From G020348385 sp964580235 (GTDB lineage: Bacteria; Acidobacteriota; Aminicenantia; Aminicenantales; Aminicenantaceae): a stretch of DNA of 9,811 bases. The notes beneath the pieces were generated by a model, which was not told where the DNA came from, did not search any database, and saw only the letters and a program-made list of their open reading frames with translations. Position numbers and translations under genes: made by a program. Every line of letters starts with the position of its first letter. Positions within the stretch are counted from its first letter, which is position 1. Positions 1 to 5,897 of this stretch are shown here, piece by piece. The DNA lies in NCBI GenBank assembly GCA_964580235.1, contig CAZOJY010000124.1, forward strand, positions 1 through 9,811. The letters are read 5' to 3'.

Positions 1-128
1 TGGATGAGGGGACCGATTTGTTCGAGGCAGCCCAAACCATAAATGTATCTTTCCCTCTTGAATGTCCTGATAAGCGTTTTAGCCTTTTTTCTTAGGTCTT
101 TCCTTTTTGCTCCTGAATCAAATTTCAA
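1..128 (-). CDS. Partial: possible iron-containing alcohol dehydrogenase, N-terminus
   Basis: Forty-two codons read without a stop from a TTG start at 128 and run off the left edge, so only the N-terminus is visible. The start is chosen because an AAGGA Shine-Dalgarno at 140-136 lies 7 nt upstream. The first part is Lys/Arg-rich. It is followed by a stretch ending in RYIYGLGCLEQIGPLI, which I read as the opening strand and turn of the iron-dependent alcohol dehydrogenase / glycerol dehydrogenase fold, whose usual pattern is roughly (F/Y)GxGxLExLGxL. That match is by eye and covers few residues. The NAD- and metal-binding motifs would lie outside the window. The gene diverges from the EIIA fusion gene at 343. 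Being coding is fairly likely; the family is tentative. Confidence 0.5.
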   Translation of the reverse strand, partial: MKFDSGAKRKDLRKKAKTLIRTFKRERYIYGLGCLEQIGPLI

Positions 129-135
129 TGTTCTT

Positions 136-140
136 TCCTT
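136..140 (-). promoter_or_regulatory. Shine-Dalgarno of the left-edge gene
   Basis: AAGGA on the minus strand, 7 nt before a TTG codon at 128-126. It decides the start, because no in-frame ATG or GTG precedes the conserved-looking segment. Confidence 0.5.
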
Positions 141-178
141 TCAATTTGCCCAGCCAAGAAGAGACAGAATCAGATTCC

Positions 179-208
179 ATAATACACCATAAATCAAAAT
201 TTTCACAA
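179..208 (-). promoter_or_regulatory. Candidate sigma-70 promoter for the left-edge gene
   Basis: On the minus strand a TTGTGA -35 (208-203, 4 of 6 matches) is followed after 18 bp by a TATTAT -10 (184-179, 5 of 6 matches). Transcription would start near 172, giving a leader of roughly 44 nt before the TTG at 128. The region is AT-rich, so chance matches are possible. Confidence 0.35.
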
Positions 209-276
209 TTTCTGTGCCTGAGTGGTCATTTCTATGAAATGTCAAAAGGCATGCATCTGATTCAGAAAAACGAACA

Positions 277-299
277 AAAAGAAAAAAGGTTTTTCTTTT
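277..299. repeat. Perfect 10-bp A/T inverted repeat
   Basis: AAAAGAAAAA at 277-286 and TTTTTCTTTT at 290-299 are exact reverse complements around a 3-nt AGG centre. The repeat lies between the two divergent candidate promoters, covering the -35 area of the EIIA fusion gene. It could be an operator or a weak A/U hairpin. It has almost no G/C and may be compositional. Confidence 0.4.
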
Positions 300-324
300 G
301 GAATCTGCTGTTTTGTGCTAGAAT
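296..324 (+). promoter_or_regulatory. Candidate extended -10 promoter of the EIIA fusion gene
   Basis: TGC followed by TAGAAT at 319-324 forms an extended -10 element (TG at 316-317). The -35 area is weak: TTTTGG at 296-301 sits 17 bp upstream. The start site would fall near 330, leaving only about 12 nt before the ATG at 343. The only purine-rich sequence (ATAGG) touches the start codon, so the message may be nearly leaderless or poorly translated. Confidence 0.35.
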
Positions 325-342
325 GATAAACCAATAGATAGG

Positions 343-1155
343 ATGGAGCTCAAAGGATCTTATTTCTCCGATTTTCTGAAACCCGCCCAGGTTGTCTATG
401 ACCTCAAAGCAAAGGATAAAATTCAGGCTATTGAGGAACTCCTCGATGTTTTGTTCAAGCAAAAACTCATAAAGAATAAAAAGCCCATTCTTACCCGAAT
501 TGTCGATAGGGAACGATTGGAATCTACGGCAATCGGTCATGGTGTGGCCTTGCCCCATGCCCGCGTCGATACAGGACACGATATTGCCATTGTGGTCGGC
601 AGGTCTGCGGCTGGCATCGATTTTGATTCGATTGACAATAAGGGTGTTCATATCATTATTTTGATCGTTTGGAATCCGTCGATTCCGGGCCTTTTCAATC
701 ATTTATTTGCCGGGCTGGCTCAATCCCTGCGCAATGCTGGGTTTCGAAAAAAACTGTTCGAGGCCAATGACAAGAAAGAACTTTTTAAAGCTATCTCCGG
801 GATCGAACTCAGGCTCCCGGTTCAAGATGATAGAATCATGAGCCGAGCAAGCCTTCTTTGGAAACTCCAGGAGATTGAAATCCAGAAAAAAAAGGCTCCG
901 AAGGCCAAGCAGAAAGAGCTGCAAAAAAAAGCAGACCTGATCAGGCTGGAACTGGATGCAGAGTTGTTGGACAGGTTCGACAGGTTGATGGAAAGATATG
1001 GATTTGCTGTGGCGGAGGTGGAAGACGGGGCCTGCATGGGCTGCTTCATAAACGTCGCCACGGGAATGGGCTCGGCGATTGAGGGAAGCAACGATATTTA
1101 TGTTTGTGAGAACTGTGGCAAATTTTTAATCGCCAAGAAAAAAATCCACCACTAA
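343..1155 (+). CDS. PTS EIIA (fructose/nitrogen type) - zinc ribbon fusion protein
   Basis: The 270-residue protein has two parts. Residues about 6-153 form a PTS EIIA type-2 domain (fructose/mannitol/PtsN class). The motif GHGVALPHAR (65-74) carries the expected phospho-accepting His72, so phosphorelay from HPr or an HPr-like protein is plausible. Residues about 160-222 are Lys/Glu-rich and look like a helical coiled coil. Residues about 225-266 form a C4 zinc ribbon with C231-x2-C234 and C255-x2-C258, resembling the C-terminus of zf-RING_7 (DUF164-type) proteins. No membrane segment or EIIB/EIIC domain is visible, and no sugar permease is nearby, so a regulatory role is more likely than sugar uptake. 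The ATG at 343 is the only in-frame start (a TAG lies at 319-321), although its ribosome site is poor. The domain calls are solid; the function is unknown. Confidence 0.85.
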   Translation: MELKGSYFSDFLKPAQVVYDLKAKDKIQAIEELLDVLFKQKLIKNKKPILTRIVDRERLESTAIGHGVALPHARVDTGHDIAIVVGRSAAGIDFDSIDNKGVHIIILIVWNPSIPGLFNHLFAGLAQSLRNAGFRKKLFEANDKKELFKAISGIELRLPVQDDRIMSRASLLWKLQEIEIQKKKAPKAKQKELQKKADLIRLELDAELLDRFDRLMERYGFAVAEVEDGACMGCFINVATGMGSAIEGSNDIYVCENCGKFLIAKKKIHH

Positions 1156-1236
1156 CGGCTCCATCCTTGTCCGGTTTTCCTTGAGCACTTGAGGAGCACA
1201 TCCATATGATCTATAATCGAATTTGCGGAATAAGTC

Positions 1237-1665
1237 ATGGGTGTTTTAAAAGTCAGCAGGGAAAAAGAAGAATCTCTACGCAAAAAAATGCAGAGCCTCG
1301 GTATCCATGAAAAAGACATAATCGAGAAGTTTGTCCGTTCGAGTGGAAAGGGAGGGCAGAAGGTCAACAAAACATCCACATGCGTGTACCTGAAGCATAT
1401 TCCGACCGATATCGAGGTGAAATGTCAGAGGGAACGTTACCAGGCCGTCAATAGATACCTGGCGCGGAAAATCCTGTCCGATAAAATCGAATCCTTGATT
1501 CGCGGGAAGGAAAGTGAGGAACGGCAAAAAATTGAAAAGATCCGCCGGCAGAAGAGAAAACGTTCCAGAAGAGCCAAGATGAAGATGCTGGCAGACAAGA
1601 AAAAGCAGGCCCAGAAAAAAAAAGACCGGAGCTTCCGTCCTAAGCCCGAAGATTTTGATTCATGA
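1237..1665 (+). CDS. Stand-alone GGQ release-factor-like protein (MTRFR/ArfB type)
   Basis: The 142-residue protein consists of a class-I release-factor catalytic domain (RF-1 domain) without the codon-recognition domains. The GGQ motif at residues 39-41 (in SSGKGGQKVNKTS) is the peptidyl-tRNA hydrolysis loop. It is followed by the usual xVYLKHIPTxIxVKCQ strand and an NRxLARKIL helix. From residue 85 on, the tail is very rich in Lys/Arg, as in ribosome-rescue factors that anchor to rRNA. The text around the GGQ resembles human C12orf65/MTRFR more than E. coli ArfB, to my eye. The likely role is release of nascent chains from stalled ribosomes or separated 50S subunits. A TAA at 1231-1233 blocks any earlier in-frame start, and a weak GGA lies 7 nt upstream. 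The gene lies 81 bp after the EIIA fusion gene, possibly in one transcript. Confidence 0.85.
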   Translation: MGVLKVSREKEESLRKKMQSLGIHEKDIIEKFVRSSGKGGQKVNKTSTCVYLKHIPTDIEVKCQRERYQAVNRYLARKILSDKIESLIRGKESEERQKIEKIRRQKRKRSRRAKMKMLADKKKQAQKKKDRSFRPKPEDFDS

Positions 1666-1707
1666 ATTTTGGCTTCTTCCGGCTGTGTTTTTCTGAGAAA
1701 ACAGGAC

Positions 1708-2934
1708 TTATGTGGCAAGTCTCAGAAGCATCTGGAGCAGGAGATTTGCTCCTTTATCCAGATCCTCCCATTTGATTTTTTCTTCGGGGGAATGGCTTAT
1801 GCCATCCTCACAAGGGATGAAAATCATCCCGGACTCAGCCACTGATGCCAATATCTGGGCATCATGTCCGGCTCCGCTCGGCAGTATTATATACGCATAA
1901 CCGAGTTTTTCACTCTCCTCTTTTATCATGTCCAGGATGTTTTCCGGGATGGTGACGGGATCGGTTTTATCCACTTCTTTGGAGGAAAATTGCAATCCCC
2001 GTGTCGAAGCCACATCGTTTGCCAACGATACCAACTTTTCTCCCAACTCTAACAGGGTTTCTTTAGAGCCGCTTCTGAAATCCAGCGAGAAATCCACCCG
2101 GCTGGAGACAATGCTGAAAGCTCCGGGGTGAACTTGAACCCGGCCGATGGTCAACATACTGCCGTAATGTTGTGTGGCCACATATTGTGTACTCTTGAGT
2201 GCAAAATCGGCCAGACCCAGCAGAGCATCATGACGGAGCTCAAACGGTGTGGTTCCAGCATGACCCGCCTTCCCGAGAAAGTGGCATATCCAGTAGTTTT
2301 TTCCGGCGATGTTATCCACTATGCCTATCGGTTTGTTTTCTGTTTCGAGAACAGGCCCTTGTTCGATATGAATTTCCAGGAACGCTTCTATTTGGGGTCT
2401 ATGTTTGTGGGCCTCTGCAATGCTGTCGATTGTGAATTCTGTGTTTTTCAAAACGTCAACGAAAGGAATGCCGAATTGGGTTTTTCCTTTCTCCAGCAGA
2501 TCCCGGCTCGGCGGAGTGATGAATGCCCGGCTGCCGAGGAAATCGCCGACGAGGTTCCCTTCCTCGTCCGTAAAAGATGCCACTTCTAGAGGCCTGGTTG
2601 TCTTTGTCCCTTCTTCTTTTATCCGCCTCAGACATTCCAACGCCGAGAGAACACCCGCCGAACCATCGAATATCCCGCCGTTGATCACGGTGTCGATGTG
2701 AGAACCGGCCATTATTGTTTTTCCCTCACCTTCCAATCGGCCGAATATATTCCCTGCTCCATCCTGCCGGAGCGCAAGCCCGGCGTCTTGGATCCTTCCC
2801 TTGAGCCACTGCCGGGCTTCAAGATCAGCCGTGCTGAATGAGGGGCGACTTACCCCTCCGTTGGGCTCCCGTCCGATCTGTCCCAGTTCTTCGATATCTT
2901 TTTTCAGGCGATCAAGATTTATCCGAATGTCCAT
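1708..2934 (-). CDS. M20-family Zn amidohydrolase (N-carbamoyl-L-amino acid hydrolase / allantoate amidohydrolase type)
   Basis: The 408-residue protein matches the HyuC/AllC branch of peptidase family M20, which hydrolyses ureido groups such as N-carbamoyl-amino acids, allantoate or beta-ureidopropionate. The binuclear metal ligands are all visible: H79 (GSHIDT), D90 (GGIFDGSAGV), the E124-E125 pair (FTDEEG), H189 (EIHIEQGP) and H381 (GISHSPEE). The dimerisation-domain signature GKAGHAGTTP (221-230) and GAGHDAQ (354-360) are also present. No signal peptide is seen, so it is cytosolic. The ATG at 2934 is chosen because AAGGA (2945-2941) lies 6 nt upstream and the protein begins like its family; a longer frame to 3237 only reads through pdxJ. 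It starts 11 nt after the pdxJ stop and is probably cotranscribed. No hydantoinase or purine-catabolism gene is nearby, so the substrate stays open. Confidence 0.9.
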   Translation of the reverse strand: MDIRINLDRLKKDIEELGQIGREPNGGVSRPSFSTADLEARQWLKGRIQDAGLALRQDGAGNIFGRLEGEGKTIMAGSHIDTVINGGIFDGSAGVLSALECLRRIKEEGTKTTRPLEVASFTDEEGNLVGDFLGSRAFITPPSRDLLEKGKTQFGIPFVDVLKNTEFTIDSIAEAHKHRPQIEAFLEIHIEQGPVLETENKPIGIVDNIAGKNYWICHFLGKAGHAGTTPFELRHDALLGLADFALKSTQYVATQHYGSMLTIGRVQVHPGAFSIVSSRVDFSLDFRSGSKETLLELGEKLVSLANDVASTRGLQFSSKEVDKTDPVTIPENILDMIKEESEKLGYAYIILPSGAGHDAQILASVAESGMIFIPCEDGISHSPEEKIKWEDLDKGANLLLQMLLRLAT

Positions 2935-2945
2935 GACTTTTCCTT

Positions 2946-3656
2946 TTATTTTATCAGGGCGATCATCTCTCTCACTGCCCTGTCTATTCCGACCATGGCT
3001 GCCCTGGCCACGATAGCAAATCCGATGCTGAACTCCTCCATTTCTGGAATGGCGGCAACGGGTCTGATGTTGAAATAGTCTAATCCATGACCGGCATGGA
3101 TGGCAAGCCCCAATCCGGCCCCATGCCCGGCTGCCTGCACAATTTCTTTCAAGGCCTGTTTGCATGCTTCCCCGGGTTTCAGGTTCGCGTATTTGCCGGT
3201 GTTGATCTCGATCAGATCGACCCCGGCTCTCTTGCATGCGTCTATCTGCTCGATATCCGGATCCACAAAGATGCTAGCCCGAATCCCTGCTTGTTTAAAC
3301 TCGCGGATATGAGCCTTGAGAAGGGTTTCGTTCGACCGGACATTCAGCCCTCCCTCCGTGGTTATTTCCTCATCCCGCTCTGGAACCAGCGAAACGACAT
3401 CCGGTCTGATGTCCATAGCGATGGTTTTCATTTCTTTTGTGGCGGCCATTTCGATGTTGAGTTTGGTTTTGATGGTTTGCTTGAGCAGATGGAGATCCCG
3501 TTCTTTTATGTGCCGCCTGTCCGAGCGAATATGACAAACGATTCCTTCTGCTCCGGCTTGTTCAGCAAGCAGAGCGGCGAGCAAGGGTTCAGGATAAATG
3601 TGCCGGCGGGCCTCTCTCAGGGTGGCGATATGGTCCACATTAATCGCAAGTTTCAT
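2946..3656 (-). CDS. pdxJ: Pyridoxine 5'-phosphate synthase
   Basis: PdxJ condenses 1-deoxyxylulose 5-phosphate with 3-amino-1-hydroxyacetone phosphate to pyridoxine 5'-phosphate, the last ring-forming step of the DXP-dependent vitamin B6 pathway. The 236-residue TIM barrel shows NVDHIATLR (6-14), HIRSDRRHI (42-50), NIEMA with the catalytic Glu69, LVPERDEEITTEGGLNV (90-106), INTGKYA (151-157) and AGHGL with His190. Length is close to E. coli PdxJ (243). One oddity: the C-terminal phosphate-binding motif, usually IGHAI, reads IGFAI (211-215). The start at 3656 has GGAGG 5 nt upstream; an in-frame ATG at 3668 and an upstream start at 3689 lack comparable sites and add residues outside the conserved fold. 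It lies 126 bp after glmM and 11 nt before the amidohydrolase. Confidence 0.95.
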   Translation of the reverse strand: MKLAINVDHIATLREARRHIYPEPLLAALLAEQAGAEGIVCHIRSDRRHIKERDLHLLKQTIKTKLNIEMAATKEMKTIAMDIRPDVVSLVPERDEEITTEGGLNVRSNETLLKAHIREFKQAGIRASIFVDPDIEQIDACKRAGVDLIEINTGKYANLKPGEACKQALKEIVQAAGHGAGLGLAIHAGHGLDYFNIRPVAAIPEMEEFSIGFAIVARAAMVGIDRAVREMIALIK

Positions 3657-3659
3657 ATT

Positions 3660-3666
3660 CCCCTCC
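3660..3666 (-). promoter_or_regulatory. Shine-Dalgarno of pdxJ
   Basis: GGAGGGG on the minus strand, with the GGAGG core 5 nt before the ATG at 3656. It selects this start over the in-frame ATG at 3668. Confidence 0.65.
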
Positions 3667-3711
3667 ATTTCAAATTCTTCCTGTACCATTATACCGAGAA
3701 AATGGAGATGG

Positions 3712-3735
3712 AAAAAGGGGACGGTTCTATTTCTT
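3712..3735. repeat. Short REP/RAYT-like sequence
   Basis: The segment A5 followed by GGGGACGGTTCTATTT, in the glmM-pdxJ spacer, resembles short dispersed sequences that I recall near REP-associated (RAYT, IS200-like) transposases in many Desulfobacterota and Acidobacteriota-type genomes. Only one copy is in this window and no transposase gene is present. The call rests on memory of the motif. Confidence 0.35.
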
Positions 3736-3749
3736 TTCTTTTTTTTGTC

Positions 3750-3789
3750 CGGCTAGCCTGGATTATTTATAAATAGTTCAGGTTAGCCG
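3750..3789. repeat. Hairpin spanning the glmM stop codon
   Basis: CGGCTAGCCTG (3750-3760) pairs with CAGGTTAGCCG (3779-3789) over 11 positions with one mismatch or G-U pair. The 18-nt centre contains the palindrome ATTTATAAAT (3765-3774). The right arm includes the glmM TAA (3785-3783). In the minus-strand transcript the stem is followed by an A-rich run, not a U-run, so it is not a standard intrinsic terminator. It could act as a processing or mRNA-stability stem, or belong to the adjacent REP-like element. Confidence 0.5.
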
Positions 3790-5120
3790 AGGTGTTTGGT
3801 TAAAACGTGAGCCATCCGGTTTGCCAAATCTTCCAGCTCCTCCTGATTTTGGCCTTCGACCATGATCCGGGCCAAAGGCTCTGTCCCGGAGTACCGGAGA
3901 TTGAATCGGCCGCGGTTTTTTAGATAATTCTCAATCTCCTCTTTTGTTTGGATGATTTCCGGGTAGAGCGAAAAATCATCCTTTTTTGATACCGGCACAT
4001 TCAAAAGGATCTGTGGATACACGCGATAATCTTCGACAAGCTCAGAAAGGGCCGCTTTTTTTGCACATAGAGCTTCAACCATTTTGATGCTGGTCAGTAT
4101 TCCATCTCCTGTGGGACAGTCATCGAGAAAAATGGTGTGGCCCGACTGTTCTCCTCCCAGATTCGCTCCTGTCCTGATCATCTCTTCCAGAACGAACCGG
4201 TCACCGACTTTTGTACGGATAAGAGAAAGCCCCAGCTTCTCAAGAGCTTTTTCCAAGCCCATATTGCTCATCGTGGTTGCCACCACCCGGTCGGATTTTA
4301 ACCGTCCGATTTCCTTCATGAATCTGCACTGGACAAACAGCGTGTGGTCTCCATTGAGGATCTTCCCGTTTTCATCCACCCAGATAGCCCGGTCCGCGTC
4401 TCCGTCATAAGCGATACCTATATCAGCACCGGATTCAGCGACATGTTCAGCCAGTTTTTCCGGGTAAAGCGATCCGCATCCCTGATTTATGTTTTTGCCA
4501 TCGGGAGAAGAATTGATCGCCACGACCTCAAATCCCAGCAGTTGAAAAATGAACGGCGCGATCGCAGAACTCGCCCCGTTCGAACAATCGAGGACAATCT
4601 TGATGTTGCGATCGTGATTTTCCGCCGGAAAGCGGCTCAAAAGGAATTCTGTGTATTTTTGTCCTAAAGTCGGTTCGGGATGGATTCGAGTGACCTCGGG
4701 TTTGATCGGCTTCTGCCGCGCCCGGATATCATCTTCGAGCTGGCCCTCCCATAACTCAGGAATTTTTATACCGGCTGAGGAAAATATTTTTATACCATTG
4801 TCCTGGTAAGGATTATGGGAGGCAGATATAACAATTCCCGCTGAAAAGGCATAGTTTTTGGTGAGAAAAGAAACCGCTGAAGTTGGAATAATCCCTGCAG
4901 AAACAGCTTCTCCTTTTTTTGATCCGATCCCTTGAAACAAAGCCTGTTCCAGCCATTTCCCCGATTCCCTGGTGTCCCGTCCGATAATCACTTTGGGAGG
5001 AAGGCCTTCCTGTTGGAGCAGCCTCACAAGCGCTTCGCCCAGGACATAAACTGTGGTATAGTCCAACGGGAATTTGCCGGCAACTCCCCTTATTCCGTCT
5101 GTTCCGAAGAATTTTTTCAT
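3783..5120 (-). CDS. glmM: Phosphoglucosamine mutase
   Basis: GlmM converts glucosamine 6-phosphate to glucosamine 1-phosphate, feeding UDP-GlcNAc for peptidoglycan and lipopolysaccharide. The 445-residue protein has the full alpha-D-phosphohexomutase layout: N-terminal FGTDGIRG (5-12), the phosphoserine loop SASHNP (99-104, Ser101), the Mg loop DGDADR (239-244), the sugar-binding loop GGEQSGH (322-328) and the phosphate-binding RYSGTEP (409-415). Length is normal. The ATG at 5120 is chosen because the protein then begins MKKFFGTDG as in the family; a TTG at 5156 would lie upstream of the start site of the candidate promoter at 5159-5186. No clear Shine-Dalgarno precedes the ATG. Adjacency to cdaA and ybbR is the classic cda-glm arrangement. 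In Bacillus, Listeria and Lactococcus, GlmM binds and inhibits CdaA; the same is an inference here. Confidence 0.96.
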   Translation of the reverse strand: MKKFFGTDGIRGVAGKFPLDYTTVYVLGEALVRLLQQEGLPPKVIIGRDTRESGKWLEQALFQGIGSKKGEAVSAGIIPTSAVSFLTKNYAFSAGIVISASHNPYQDNGIKIFSSAGIKIPELWEGQLEDDIRARQKPIKPEVTRIHPEPTLGQKYTEFLLSRFPAENHDRNIKIVLDCSNGASSAIAPFIFQLLGFEVVAINSSPDGKNINQGCGSLYPEKLAEHVAESGADIGIAYDGDADRAIWVDENGKILNGDHTLFVQCRFMKEIGRLKSDRVVATTMSNMGLEKALEKLGLSLIRTKVGDRFVLEEMIRTGANLGGEQSGHTIFLDDCPTGDGILTSIKMVEALCAKKAALSELVEDYRVYPQILLNVPVSKKDDFSLYPEIIQTKEEIENYLKNRGRFNLRYSGTEPLARIMVEGQNQEELEDLANRMAHVLTKHLG

Positions 5121-5158
5121 TTTTTGCACTGCAGATTTGAATCGGTATAAAGACAAAA

Positions 5159-5186
5159 ATTATACAAAAAAATAAAGACAATTCAA
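5159..5186 (-). promoter_or_regulatory. Candidate internal promoter for glmM
   Basis: TTGAAT (5186-5181) and a perfect TATAAT (5164-5159), 16 bp apart, lie on the minus strand in the 80-bp ybbR-glmM gap. Transcription would begin near 5152, about 30 nt before the glmM ATG. This would let glmM (and possibly pdxJ) be expressed apart from the ftsH-ybbR segment. Confidence 0.5.
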
Positions 5187-5200
5187 GGAAAAATCCCCTC

Positions 5201-5896
5201 TTACTTTTTTATCTCCGGCGTTTTGGCTTTTTCTATCTCCTGGATCAGGATTCGGACCTTCACCGTTGTCCGGGTCGAGGCCAATCGCAGATCCGGATTA
5301 GGAAGGATCAGATTGGCTTCCACTTCCGTTGGTTCCGTCAATGCAGAGATGTCGATCGGTGTCGTTCTCACCCTGTCGTTTTTGTTGACTCTGCTTTCTG
5401 GTCCCCGTACGCGAACCCGGGAAGGAACAACCTCGATTTTGGCGACCCCCAATCCTTCGGAAAGTTCTCCCATGATATCCGGTTCCACCTCGAGCATCTC
5501 CTCTACGATTCTCTCTAATTTCAGCTTGACCTGCATCGGGAAGATTCTCTTGACCTCTGCTCCTTCTGGAGCGCGGATCATGTTTTCATTGAGATAATAA
5601 TCCTGGACATCGGTCCGCGCTTCACGAAGATCCAGGATCGCATTGACATTGGCTCCTGTGAACTGTCCGATCAATCTTTTAGGGGCACGGATTATCACAT
5701 TCAGACTAGGAGGCGGCTTTTCCACGAGGGCCATACCGGGAGGAATGTTGTGGAGGTCGAGAGGAACGGTCAGGATCTTTTCATCGAAGATTTTCTCCGG
5801 CGGAATCAGCGTAAGCCAGAGGACCAGGGCAACTAAAAAGGAGAATAATTTGAATCCCCAGTTGCGCAAAAAAACACGTCTTAATAATCTTATCAT
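5201..5896 (-). CDS. cdaR: YbbR-domain protein, likely CdaA regulator
   Basis: The 231-residue protein has a basic N-terminus and one membrane segment (about 13-31, FKLFSFLVALVLWLTL), with the remainder predicted outside the cytoplasm. Two YbbR-type beta-rich repeats can be read at about 38-125 and 130-217. Each shows a similar V-x-V/I-R-x-P pattern: VIIRAPKRL (67-75) and VRVRGPESR (161-169). Firmicute CdaR commonly carries more YbbR repeats, so this is a short form. In Gram-positives CdaR binds CdaA and modulates c-di-AMP output. The gene starts 1 nt after the cdaA stop with no Shine-Dalgarno, suggesting coupled translation. Placement between cdaA and glmM strongly supports the call; the regulatory direction cannot be read from sequence. 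Confidence 0.9.
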   Translation of the reverse strand: MIRLLRRVFLRNWGFKLFSFLVALVLWLTLIPPEKIFDEKILTVPLDLHNIPPGMALVEKPPPSLNVIIRAPKRLIGQFTGANVNAILDLREARTDVQDYYLNENMIRAPEGAEVKRIFPMQVKLKLERIVEEMLEVEPDIMGELSEGLGVAKIEVVPSRVRVRGPESRVNKNDRVRTTPIDISALTEPTEVEANLILPNPDLRLASTRTTVKVRILIQEIEKAKTPEIKK

Positions 5897-5897
5897 T

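Noticed and set aside
107..337. 76-codon plus-strand open frame
   Set aside because: It lies across an AT-rich divergent intergenic region, overlaps the better supported minus-strand gene start, has no recognisable protein pattern and no ribosome site.
1684..1703. Possible terminator between the convergent genes at 1665 and 1708
   Set aside because: Only a 6-bp A/T stem (TGTTTT/AAAACA) is present, with no G/C core and no following T-run.
2935..3237. Longer N-terminus for the M20 hydrolase
   Set aside because: The extra 101 codons overlap pdxJ and are low-complexity frame-shadow sequence. The ATG at 2934 has its own Shine-Dalgarno and gives the family-typical start.
3087..3776. Long plus-strand open frame opposite pdxJ
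   Set aside because: It is an antisense shadow of a clearly recognisable PdxJ; no family resemblance or ribosome site.
3750..3789. Intrinsic terminator for glmM
   Set aside because: The stem is good but is followed by an A-rich, not U-rich, stretch in the glmM transcript, and the stem includes the stop codon.
5121..5156. TTG start for GlmM twelve codons upstream
   Set aside because: The family begins at MKKFFGTDG, and the candidate TATAAT promoter would start transcription downstream of that TTG.
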